Positions 7,748 to 15,829 of a DNA stretch of 32,948 nucleotides are shown one piece after another; positions within the stretch are counted from its first letter, which is position 1; each line of letters begins with the position of its first letter. A model generated the notes under the pieces. It was not told the origin of the DNA and did no database searches. It saw only the letters and a list, made by a program, of their open reading frames with translations. Where the stretch lies: NCBI GenBank assembly GCA_012270545.1, contig JAAXID010000187.1, positions 1 through 32,948 on the forward strand, written 5' to 3'. The translations under genes and the position numbers were made by a program. Source of the DNA: Anaerolineae bacterium (GTDB lineage Bacteria > Chloroflexota > Anaerolineae > Aggregatilineales > Phototrophicaceae).

Positions 7748-9190
7748 GTGCCCTTCGACATGTTGGATGAGCAGCTTGAAAAACTTCAGCGCTCGCCGCC
7801 GCTTGATGCGGATTATGAGCTTTCCCTGCGCTATGCACCTGTAATTCGATTCGATAGGAAAGAGCCCTTTTTCCCCTCGGTCGTCGGCTACACTGTTTGC
7901 CGTGAAAACATCGCTTCGCCTTCGTTTCCCCGTGAAATCCAATTGATGGACAATGCCGTCTTCGTCATCGAATATGCGATCTGGTGGGACTGGGATATTC
8001 AGCATGTCTACGAGTTGGAACACATTTGGGTCTATATCGATCGCGAGGGCAACATCGCGGATGCCGAAGCGAGCTGGCACGGGCGATTCCACCAGATGCG
8101 GGACGAAACGGGACAGCTGCCTCTGGCTGACGGGCGGCTGGCGCTCTATTCAGAACCGGGCAAACATGCCTTCGCGCCATCGCCGGAATGGTTGCTGCAA
8201 AGAAAGGCGAACACGCTCTCCAGTTGTGGCGCCCGCGCGGGCCTGATGGGAGTGCATGTGACGCCCCTTTTTGACGGCATCATGCGCGACGATACACCGC
8301 TGAACAACCGCCTAGCGCATACCTGGCTCGAGGGCCGGCAATTTGAGCCATGTTTTGCCTTCGACAACAGATTCGACCTCCGTTGCGCCATATTTGTTCG
8401 CTGTACTCAGCTCCTCGAGTGGATACCGACGCGCGTGTCCACGTGGCTCGAGTACCTTGGCGCGACTATCTCCCCGGAGCAGCGGCGCGTCTTGCGCATC
8501 GCCCATCGCGGTGCATCGGCTTATGCGGCGGAAAACTCGCTCGCTGCCATTCGCGCGGCGGCTGAACTTGGCGCCGATCTAGTCGAAATCGATATCCGCA
8601 CGACCGCGGATGATGTCCCGGTTGTACTCCACGATAGCAGCCTTAAGCGCACGCACGGCATCAATGGCGCCGTGTCGGATTTGACGGTGAACGAGCTGCG
8701 CCGAATGACGGCAGTCGCGAACCCGATGGTCAGTTTTGACGAAGCGATAAAACTGTGCCGCGCGCTCGGCTTGGGCTTGTATCTCGATATCAAGCGGCTC
8801 ACTATTGACGCGGCGCGTTCTATGTTTGAATCGCTCGAAAGCCATCAATATATGAAGAACACGATCTTCGGCTCCTTCCGCCCCGATTACCTCGCCGATA
8901 TCAAGGCGGCGCGCCCCGATGCCAAGACGTCGATACTATTTGGCGCGGTTGATATCGATCCGGTGAAGCTCGCGCAATCCATCAATGCCGATTATGTTCA
9001 TCCCTGCTGGGAGAATCGCGCTGAGCAGCCGCATCGCTTGCTGACGCCGGAATGGATCAACGCGGTGCGCGATGCGAACCTGGGCATCGTCTGCTGGCAC
9101 GAAGAACGCCCGTCGGAGATTGCTGCCTTGCAGGCACTGGGCGTCGATGCGATTTGTTCGGACAAGCCCGAACTGTTGTTAAGGGCTTGA
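7748..9190 (+). CDS. Glycerophosphodiester phosphodiesterase with extra N-terminal domain
   Basis: 480 residues; the C-terminal 235 are a complete GDPD domain, which hydrolyses glycerophosphodiesters to glycerol-3-phosphate and an alcohol. Active-site elements: HRGASAYAAEN (H253, R254, E262, N263), EIDIR (E280, D282) and VLHD (H295, D296). Residues 1-245 are not GDPD. They contain YAPVIRFD, a tryptophan-rich WWDWDIQ, EHIWVYID, SWHG and KHAF in an order reminiscent of Vps62-like proteins, a tentative match only. There is no signal peptide, so the enzyme should be cytoplasmic. It starts at GTG directly after the ATPase stop; ATG 7760 is an alternative. Position matches ugpQ, supporting a role in processing imported diesters. 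The N-terminal domain may fix substrate preference. Confidence 0.88.
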   Translation: MPFDMLDEQLEKLQRSPPLDADYELSLRYAPVIRFDRKEPFFPSVVGYTVCRENIASPSFPREIQLMDNAVFVIEYAIWWDWDIQHVYELEHIWVYIDREGNIADAEASWHGRFHQMRDETGQLPLADGRLALYSEPGKHAFAPSPEWLLQRKANTLSSCGARAGLMGVHVTPLFDGIMRDDTPLNNRLAHTWLEGRQFEPCFAFDNRFDLRCAIFVRCTQLLEWIPTRVSTWLEYLGATISPEQRRVLRIAHRGASAYAAENSLAAIRAAAELGADLVEIDIRTTADDVPVVLHDSSLKRTHGINGAVSDLTVNELRRMTAVANPMVSFDEAIKLCRALGLGLYLDIKRLTIDAARSMFESLESHQYMKNTIFGSFRPDYLADIKAARPDAKTSILFGAVDIDPVKLAQSINADYVHPCWENRAEQPHRLLTPEWINAVRDANLGIVCWHEERPSEIAALQALGVDAICSDKPELLLRA

Positions 9191-9208
9191 GCAATTGCGA
9201 GGCGACCC

Positions 9209-10333
9209 ATGGCAGCGGATACGCTTTTCCCAACCAGCGTAATAGGCAGCTTGCCGCGACCAAAGTGGGTGATTGATCTGCTGATCGCGCATCAAAACGG
9301 CACGCTTAGCGCCGGCGCCTTGGACGAAGCGCTGGACAAGGCGATAAGTTTCGCGATCGGATTGCAGGAAGCCGCGGGCATCGACATCATATCGGATGGC
9401 GAGTGGCGCCGGATCGGCTATTTTGAAGTCTTCGCCCAGAAGGTTGATGGCTTTCAACAGGCTGAATATCAGACGCAAGCGCTTGCACCTGAAATGCTGC
9501 CTGATACCGGCTTGTCCCCACCGCAGCAATGGACCCTAAAAGAATTCAAACAGGCACTGGTCGTGGAGCGCATGACTTATTCGCGTCCGATTGCCGCGCA
9601 GGGCGCCGGCTTTCTTCATCAATGCACAGATCGCAAGACCAAAGTCGCCTTGCCATCGCCGCACATGATCGGTGGACGTCTCTGGAGCCCGGAATATTCG
9701 AGCGACGCCTACCCAACACGCCGGGACTTTATTGAAGCCGTCATTCCGATTCTGCGGGAGGAAGTCGTCGCCTTGCGCGCTGCCGGCATTGATGTGGTTC
9801 AATTCGATGATCCCTGGCTTTGCTTCTTTGTCGACCCCGAACATCGAGCAAGATTTGACGATCCCGATGCCGAGATTGAGCGCGCCATCATTGATCTCAA
9901 TCGCGTTCTGGCCGGCATCGATGGCATCAAGACCGCGCTCCATGTCTGCCGCGGCAATCGCGCCCGAACGGTTTACGCAAACGGCGATTACGAGCCGATC
10001 ATGCCGTACTTGCTCCGAGCCGATGTCGACCAGTTGGCGATGGAATTCGCCATATCGCAAGCGGGCGATGTATCGATCTTTGAACAGTTCGCCACCGATA
10101 AAGAGATCGGCTTGGGTGTGGTCGATGTGCGTGGAGAAGTCGCTGATACGCCGGAACTCATCGTTGAGCGGGTCGAAAAGGCGCTGCGATACTTGAAGCC
10201 CGAACAGATTGTGCTTAATCCGGATTGTGGCTTCGCGCCGACGAGCACCAACCCGATCACGTTGGAAGAAGCCTACCAAAAGCTGAAAGCGATGGCGCAA
10301 GCCGCCGCGGTGCTGCGCGAACGCTACGCCTGA
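9209..10333 (+). CDS. MetE-like (cobalamin-independent methionine synthase C-terminal family) Zn methyltransferase
   Basis: 374 residues corresponding to only the catalytic C-terminal barrel of MetE; the N-terminal half of classical MetE is absent. Expected zinc ligands are in place: H245 and C247 (LHVCRGN), E279 (AMEF) and C340 (NPDCGF). The acid pair DD at 200-201 (VVQFDDPW) matches the substrate-binding aspartate. Such short 'core' proteins transfer methyl groups to a thiol, and some bacterial examples use methyl-corrinoid donors instead of methyltetrahydrofolate. Whether this one makes methionine or acts on another thiol cannot be told. GAGG precedes the ATG, 18 bases after the phosphodiesterase stop, so it is part of the same transcription unit. 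Confidence 0.82.
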   Translation: MAADTLFPTSVIGSLPRPKWVIDLLIAHQNGTLSAGALDEALDKAISFAIGLQEAAGIDIISDGEWRRIGYFEVFAQKVDGFQQAEYQTQALAPEMLPDTGLSPPQQWTLKEFKQALVVERMTYSRPIAAQGAGFLHQCTDRKTKVALPSPHMIGGRLWSPEYSSDAYPTRRDFIEAVIPILREEVVALRAAGIDVVQFDDPWLCFFVDPEHRARFDDPDAEIERAIIDLNRVLAGIDGIKTALHVCRGNRARTVYANGDYEPIMPYLLRADVDQLAMEFAISQAGDVSIFEQFATDKEIGLGVVDVRGEVADTPELIVERVEKALRYLKPEQIVLNPDCGFAPTSTNPITLEEAYQKLKAMAQAAAVLRERYA

Positions 10334-10414
10334 ACAGGGTCACGTTGACATTCGACAGCCTGCGCGCCATGTGTTAGATTTTGCTTGGGACACAAGCGAT
10401 TGCCTAAACCAACA

Positions 10415-12649
10415 GTGGAACGCTCAAAACGATTCGACCTGCTGGCGAAACGGGACATCAACAAAGAGACTTATGTCGAGCCCTGGCCCGAAGCCGGCTT
10501 GATGGTCGCCGATAGCCCCTACGATCCGCAACCGAGCCTCAAAATCGAGCATGGCCGCGTCGTCGAAATGGATGGCGTGGCCCGTCAAGATTTTGATGCT
10601 TTGGACATCTTCATTACATCGCAGTCGCTGGACCTCGAGACGGCGGAAGAAGCGATGGCGCGGCCTTCAAGGGATTACGCGCGCATGCTGGCCGACATCA
10701 ATGTGCCGCGCATCGAGCTCTCCCGCTTGATCGCCGGCTGCACACCGGCCAAGCTGACCGACATCGTCCGGCACATGAACGTACTCGAGATGATGATGGG
10801 CTTGGCGAAAATGCGGATCAGACGCACCCCGGCCAATCAGGCGCACGTAACCAACTGGCGCGAGCACCCGGCGCTGCTGGCGGCGGACGCGGCCGAAGCG
10901 GCGCTGCGCGGTTTCGCCGAGGTGGAGACCACCGTCCGCGTCGCCCGTTTCGCCCCCTTTAATGCGCTGGCGATTCTGGTCGGGACGCAGACCGGTCGCG
11001 GCGGCGTGCTGACGCAATGCTCGGTGGAAGAAGCCCTGGGTTTGCGTCTGGCGATGAAAGGGCTGACGAGCTACGCCGAGACCCTTTCGGTCTATGGTAC
11101 GGAGAAGACATTCGTCGATGGCGATGACACGCCCTGGTCGAAGGCTTTTCTGGCTTCCGCTTACGCTTCGCGCGGCGTGAAGATACGCTTCACATCCGGC
11201 ACGGGCTCGGAAGCGCTGATGGGTCGCGCCGAGCAAAAATCAATGCTCTACTTGGAAGCGCGCTGTCTGCTGGTGGTCAAGGGCGCCGGCAGCCAAGGCG
11301 TGCAGAATGGTTCGATCTCCTGCATCGCCCTGCCGGAAGCCTTGCCCGGTGGCGTACGGGCGGTGCTGGCGGAGAATCTGCTGGCATCCATGCTCGGCTT
11401 GGAAGTGGCGGCCGGCAACGACGCGCTCGCATCACATTCGAGCATCCGCAAGACAGCCAAGCTGATGCTTCAGTTCATCCCGGGAGCGGACTTCATCTTC
11501 AGTGGCTACAGCGCCATCCCGAAACGCGATAACCTCTTTGGCGGCGGCAATTTCGATGCTGAAGATTTCGATGATTACAACGTCTTGCAGCGCGATATGC
11601 AGGTTGATGGCGGCCTGCGCCCGATTACCGAAGCCGAGGCGCTCGCTATCCGACGCAAGGGCGCCCGCGCCATTCAAGCCGTTTACCGTGAGCTGGGCTT
11701 GCCTGCGATTACGGACGAGGAGATTGATGCGGCGGCGGCCGCGCATGGCAGCGATGATATGCCCGAACGCGACATCGTGCCCGATTTGGAGGCGGCCGAT
11801 GCCTTTATGGCGGGTGAAGGCGATTTCGTCGCCGTCATCCGCGCCTTGCAGAAGACTGGATTCGCCGATGTCGCCGACAACATCTTGGAGATGGGTCGGC
11901 AGCGAATCGCCGCCGATTACTTGCAGCCCTCCGCGATATTTGACGCCGACTTCAAAGTGCAAAGCGCGATCAACGATGCGAATGATTACAGCGGCCCCGG
12001 CAGCGGCTATCGCCCGGCCGGGCATCGCTGGCGCGAAATGCAAGCGATCCCCCAAGCCAAGTCGCCCGAGGGCTTCGTCGATCCGCACCTTGGCGAGCCA
12101 CTGTCGCGCTTGGTGGAGATTGGGCCGGCGGCCAAGGGCGCCCAACGCGAAGTCATCCTTGCCTTGGGACCGGCCTTTGGGAACGCGCTCGCGAAAACAA
12201 TCGGCGGCTTAGACCATGAGGATGTGCTCGAGGCCATCCTAACCGGCGTCGCCTCCGAGGGCATGATTGCGCGTATCATCCGCGTCTATCACTCATCGGA
12301 TTGCGCCGCCATTGGTTACGTCGGCGCGCGCTTGAGCGGCAGCGGGATCAGCATCGGCTTGCAATCACGCGGCACCGCCGTCATCCATCAGAAAGACCTG
12401 GCGCCGCTGAACAATCTGGAGCTCTTCCCGCAGTCCCCCAGCCTGACGCTGCCGACCTATGAAGACATCGGGCGCAATGCCGCGCGCTATGCATTAGGCA
12501 TCCCGACTGTCCCGGTCGCGGTAGCGATCGACAATGGCGCCCGCCTGCGCCTCATTGTGAAAACGGCTTTGCTCCATCGCCGCGAAACGGATGAAGTGAA
12601 CGCCGATCAGCCGCCGATGGAATTGCGCTTCGATTGGGAACCCGAGTGA
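10415..12649 (+). CDS. B12-dependent diol/glycerol dehydratase, fused large and medium subunits
   Basis: 744 residues: a complete PduC/DhaB1-type large subunit (about 1-550), a short linker, then a PduD/DhaB2-type medium subunit (about 566-744). With adenosylcobalamin it converts 1,2-diols or glycerol to aldehydes. Active-site residues of the Klebsiella enzyme are found at matching spacing: H144 (QAHVTN), E171 (VETT), E222 (YAETLSVYG), Q297 (QGVQNGS), D336 (GND) and S363 (FSGYS). The medium part keeps LSGSGISIG and NLELFPQ. Start: GTG 10415 gives MERSKRFD, aligning with the usual family N-terminus. An in-frame TTG at 10385 would add ten residues; neither has a clear ribosome site. It overlaps the small-subunit start. 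No reactivase or microcompartment shell gene is present in the window. Confidence 0.93.
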   Translation: MERSKRFDLLAKRDINKETYVEPWPEAGLMVADSPYDPQPSLKIEHGRVVEMDGVARQDFDALDIFITSQSLDLETAEEAMARPSRDYARMLADINVPRIELSRLIAGCTPAKLTDIVRHMNVLEMMMGLAKMRIRRTPANQAHVTNWREHPALLAADAAEAALRGFAEVETTVRVARFAPFNALAILVGTQTGRGGVLTQCSVEEALGLRLAMKGLTSYAETLSVYGTEKTFVDGDDTPWSKAFLASAYASRGVKIRFTSGTGSEALMGRAEQKSMLYLEARCLLVVKGAGSQGVQNGSISCIALPEALPGGVRAVLAENLLASMLGLEVAAGNDALASHSSIRKTAKLMLQFIPGADFIFSGYSAIPKRDNLFGGGNFDAEDFDDYNVLQRDMQVDGGLRPITEAEALAIRRKGARAIQAVYRELGLPAITDEEIDAAAAAHGSDDMPERDIVPDLEAADAFMAGEGDFVAVIRALQKTGFADVADNILEMGRQRIAADYLQPSAIFDADFKVQSAINDANDYSGPGSGYRPAGHRWREMQAIPQAKSPEGFVDPHLGEPLSRLVEIGPAAKGAQREVILALGPAFGNALAKTIGGLDHEDVLEAILTGVASEGMIARIIRVYHSSDCAAIGYVGARLSGSGISIGLQSRGTAVIHQKDLAPLNNLELFPQSPSLTLPTYEDIGRNAARYALGIPTVPVAVAIDNGARLRLIVKTALLHRRETDEVNADQPPMELRFDWEPE

Positions 12650-13059
12650 AGACTTGCATGAAGACCGAATATCCACTGCGCGATACTAGCGCCGAGCACT
12701 TGCTAGCCCACAGCGGGCGTCCGCTTCGCGACATCACAGCCGACGCGATCGCGGCTGGCGAGCTCACAGGCGATGACCTGCGCACGCAAGCGGATACCCT
12801 GCGGCAGCAGGCGGAGATCGCGCGCGACGGCGGTTATCCGCAGTTGGCGGCCAATCTCTTGCGGGCGGCGGAACTGACTGATGTGCCCAACGAGGAATTG
12901 CTCAAGATATACGAGCTGCTGCGCCCGGAGCGCGCTTCATTCGCCGAGCTAGTGCGGCTGGCGGATTACCTTGCAGAGACCTACGGCGCAAACGAGAACG
13001 CCGCCTTCATCAAGGAAGCGGCTGCCGTCTATCGCGAGCGCAACCTCCTCAGACGATAG
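12646..13059 (+). CDS. Diol/glycerol dehydratase small subunit
   Basis: 137 residues matching the PduE/DhaB3 small subunit of the B12-dependent dehydratase: conserved YPL near the N-terminus, then LRAAELTDVPNEELLKIYELLRP and a C-terminal AAFIKEAAAVYRERNLL. It completes the enzyme with the fused large-medium protein. The GTG at 12646 overlaps the upstream TGA (GTGA), a typical coupled start; ATG 12658 would give 133 residues and is equally plausible. It is the last gene of the unit; a 93-bp gap follows without a convincing terminator. Confidence 0.9.
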   Translation: MKTCMKTEYPLRDTSAEHLLAHSGRPLRDITADAIAAGELTGDDLRTQADTLRQQAEIARDGGYPQLAANLLRAAELTDVPNEELLKIYELLRPERASFAELVRLADYLAETYGANENAAFIKEAAAVYRERNLLRR

Positions 13060-13152
13060 GATAAGCGGTTCTTTGGTTTGCGCGCGGTTCAAGCTTAGTC
13101 CACACTAATCACATATATTCCGATAGTATATCTCGTATTCCGGAAAGGGAGC

Positions 13153-14520
13153 ATGACGTCCATATTACGAGCAATCGCCGGTATGCTTTTCGCTTTCAGC
13201 CTTGCCACGATCAGTATGTCGCAGGAAGAAGGTCTTGGTGTCTTGGTCCATAAAGAGCGGGCTCTGGACGGCTACACCCTCATCGCGCCTCAATTTGACA
13301 ACAATGTCTACCTCATTGATAACGACGGGCGCTTGGTTAATAAGTGGGATATTGGCAGCTTCACCCGCGAGGCGCATCTGCTGGAAAACGGCAACATCGT
13401 GGTGGTAAAGGCGCCCGAAGACGAGATTGATAAATCGCTCTTTGAACTGGGCTATTCTCCGGATGGGGCGGTTGCCGAATACACTTGGGATGGCGATTTG
13501 GTCTGGGAATACGCCTTCCTTGGCGCGAACAGACATCAGCACCATGGTATAGATGTTTTGCCGAATGGCAATGTCCTCGCCATTATATGGGACTACCATC
13601 CTCTTGAGGAAGCGCTGGTGATGGGGCTTGACCCCGCAATTGCCGAGGAGATCTTTTTAGATGTTAAGACATTTCTTCCCGATGTCATCGTAGAGATTGA
13701 CAGGCTGAACGGTGAAATCGTCTGGACCTGGAACGCCTGGGATCACCTCATCCAAAATGTTGACGAGAATCTGCCCAACTTCGGGGCGCCATCCGCCAAT
13801 CCACAGCGCATCGACATCAACTATCAGAAATACGCGCTCAAGGAACTTTCCACTGACTGGAGCGCTGGACCCGCTGATTGGATGCACGTCAACTCGGTCA
13901 ATTACAACCCCGCTCTGAATCAGTTAGTCTTGAGTGTTCACCGATTTGATGAGATTTGGATCATCAATCGCAGCCTCACTACGGAAGAAGCGGCGGGACC
14001 CGCCGGCGACCTGCTCTATCGCTGGGGCAACCCTTTTGCCTACGGGCAAGGCAGCCTAACGGAAGACCGAAAGCTCTTCCAGCAGCATGACGCGCAGTGG
14101 ATTGACGAGGGCTCGCCGGGCGCAGGCAATCTCCTCATCTACAACAACCGTAACAATGTCGTCCGCGAAGATGAGCAGGCGGAAGATGAATACTCCTCCA
14201 TCATCGAATTGAAGCTGCCGCTGCGCGACGATGGCAGCTATGATTGGGATGCGGAAGCCGAAATCGTCTGGCAGTACGACAAAGGCTTTTACTCGCGCAT
14301 CATTTCCGGCGTCCAGCGCTTGCCCAACGGAAACACGCTCATCACCGAAGGCGTGCCAGGGCGTTTGCTCGAAGTCACACACGATGGTGAGGTAGTCTGG
14401 GAGTTTATCAGCCCCGTGCCCGAAGACAGGAACTGGCTCTTCCGTGTCCGCAAGTACCCAGCGGATCACCCCGGATTTGCCGGTAAGGACTTATTGCCCG
14501 GTCCTGTTCTGGGAGCATAA
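13153..14520 (+). CDS. Secreted arylsulfotransferase-family beta-propeller protein
   Basis: 455 residues with a Sec signal peptide (about 1-24, cleavage before QEEG) and repeated propeller blades (DNNVYLIDNDGRLVNKW, DGDLVWEY, NGEIVWTW, DGEVVWEF). The blade repeats and the histidine-bearing motifs HQHHGID (128-134), WMHVNS (243-248) and QHDAQW (311-316) are those of the arylsulfotransferase (ASST/Arylsulfotran_2) family, which transfers sulfate between phenolic compounds without PAPS. Catalytic assignment is not certain: many family members lack shown activity. GGAAAGGGA lies just upstream of the ATG; the preceding 93 bp contain AT-rich TATATT (13114-13119) but no good -35. It sits between the dehydratase and sugar-acid genes, so it may release or move sulfate on an exogenous substrate. 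Confidence 0.8.
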   Translation: MTSILRAIAGMLFAFSLATISMSQEEGLGVLVHKERALDGYTLIAPQFDNNVYLIDNDGRLVNKWDIGSFTREAHLLENGNIVVVKAPEDEIDKSLFELGYSPDGAVAEYTWDGDLVWEYAFLGANRHQHHGIDVLPNGNVLAIIWDYHPLEEALVMGLDPAIAEEIFLDVKTFLPDVIVEIDRLNGEIVWTWNAWDHLIQNVDENLPNFGAPSANPQRIDINYQKYALKELSTDWSAGPADWMHVNSVNYNPALNQLVLSVHRFDEIWIINRSLTTEEAAGPAGDLLYRWGNPFAYGQGSLTEDRKLFQQHDAQWIDEGSPGAGNLLIYNNRNNVVREDEQAEDEYSSIIELKLPLRDDGSYDWDAEAEIVWQYDKGFYSRIISGVQRLPNGNTLITEGVPGRLLEVTHDGEVVWEFISPVPEDRNWLFRVRKYPADHPGFAGKDLLPGPVLGA

Positions 14521-14553
14521 TTAAACCGGCCGCCATAGAGGAATAGCGAGCCA

Positions 14554-15828
14554 ATGACCGACGAGCCGCTTGAATCCAATATCAACACCTACTCGCACCC
14601 AACCGATCTCAAAATCACCGACCTGCGCATCGTCAATCTCGAGCCGCTGCCCTTTAACGTCACGCTGCTGCGGCTGGACACGAATCAAGGCATCAGCGGC
14701 TACGGCGAAGTTCGCGATGGCGCCAGCCCAACCTACGCGCTGCTGCTCAAAGCGCGCCTGCTCGGCGAGAACCCCTGCAATATCGACAAGCTCTTTCGCA
14801 AGATCAAACAGTTTGGCTATCACGGGCGGCAAGGCGGCGGCGTCTGCGCCATCGAAATGGCGCTCTTCGACCTGGCGGGCAAGGCTTATGGCCTGCCGGC
14901 CTATCAGCTGGCCGGCGGCAAGTTCCGCGACAAAGTGCTGATCTACAGCGATACCGACACCGTCGCTGACGGACAGGCCATGGGCGAGCGCCTCAAAGGC
15001 CGCGTGGACGATGGCTTCAAGTTCCTCAAGATGGACATCGGCATCGGCCTGCTCAAGGGCATCGAGGGCGCGATTTCGGCGCCGCCGGATGCGCTCGAAC
15101 GGCATGATGTCATGCACCCCTTCACCGGCATCCAACTCACCGATATCGGTATCGACTACCTAGTGGAATATGTGCGGCAGGTGCGCGATACCATCGGCTA
15201 CGAAATCCCGCTGGCGGCCGATCACTTCGGGCATATCAATGTCGAATCCTGCATTCGGCTGGGTCAGGCGCTCGATCCCTTCTCGCTCGCCTGGTACGAG
15301 GACATGATTCCCTGGCAATTGACCGAGCAGTGGCGGCAGCTGAAGGCTTCGGTGCTGACGCCCGTCTGCACTGGCGAGGACATCTACCTGAAAGAGGGCT
15401 TTCGACCGTTGCTGGATGCCGGCGCCGTCTCGGTGATCCATCCCGATCTCGCCACCTCCGGCGGCATCATGGAGACCAAGAAGATCGGCGACCTGGCGCA
15501 GGATTACGGCGTGCCCATGGCCATGCACATGGCTGGGTCGCCAGTGTCTTTCCTGGCGAATATCCATTGCGCCGCCGCCACCGAGAATTTCTACGTGCTG
15601 GAGAATCACTCGGTCGATCTGCCCTGGTGGGAGGATCTGATCGATGGCATCGACAAGCCGCTGATCGTCGATGGCTACGCGCCCGTGCCGGAAGCGCCCG
15701 GGCTGGGATTCGGCGACTTGAACGAGGAGGCCATCCGCGAGCACATGGATGAGACGCGCGACGCCGGGTACTTCGAGCCGACCGACAGCTGGGATGGCGA
15801 GCGCTCGCTCGACCACTTGTGGAGTTGA
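14554..15828 (+). CDS. Enolase-superfamily (mandelate racemase/muconate lactonizing) sugar-acid dehydratase
   Basis: 424-residue cytosolic enzyme of the mandelate racemase branch, which abstracts a proton alpha to a carboxylate. N-terminal capping domain (about 20-130), then the barrel. Metal ligands D223 (AADHFGH), E249 (YEDM) and E275 (CTGED); candidate general bases K159 (KFLKMD) and H325 (MAMHMAGSP). There is a longer than usual segment (about 163-200, with the sequence APPDALERHD) between the second and third barrel strands, which may shape the pocket. The ATG follows AGAGGA by 11 bases. The next enolase gene starts two bases after its stop, so the two are co-transcribed. Reaction is likely acid-sugar dehydration, but substrate is not recognisable. 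Confidence 0.88.
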   Translation: MTDEPLESNINTYSHPTDLKITDLRIVNLEPLPFNVTLLRLDTNQGISGYGEVRDGASPTYALLLKARLLGENPCNIDKLFRKIKQFGYHGRQGGGVCAIEMALFDLAGKAYGLPAYQLAGGKFRDKVLIYSDTDTVADGQAMGERLKGRVDDGFKFLKMDIGIGLLKGIEGAISAPPDALERHDVMHPFTGIQLTDIGIDYLVEYVRQVRDTIGYEIPLAADHFGHINVESCIRLGQALDPFSLAWYEDMIPWQLTEQWRQLKASVLTPVCTGEDIYLKEGFRPLLDAGAVSVIHPDLATSGGIMETKKIGDLAQDYGVPMAMHMAGSPVSFLANIHCAAATENFYVLENHSVDLPWWEDLIDGIDKPLIVDGYAPVPEAPGLGFGDLNEEAIREHMDETRDAGYFEPTDSWDGERSLDHLWS

Positions 15829-15829
15829 C

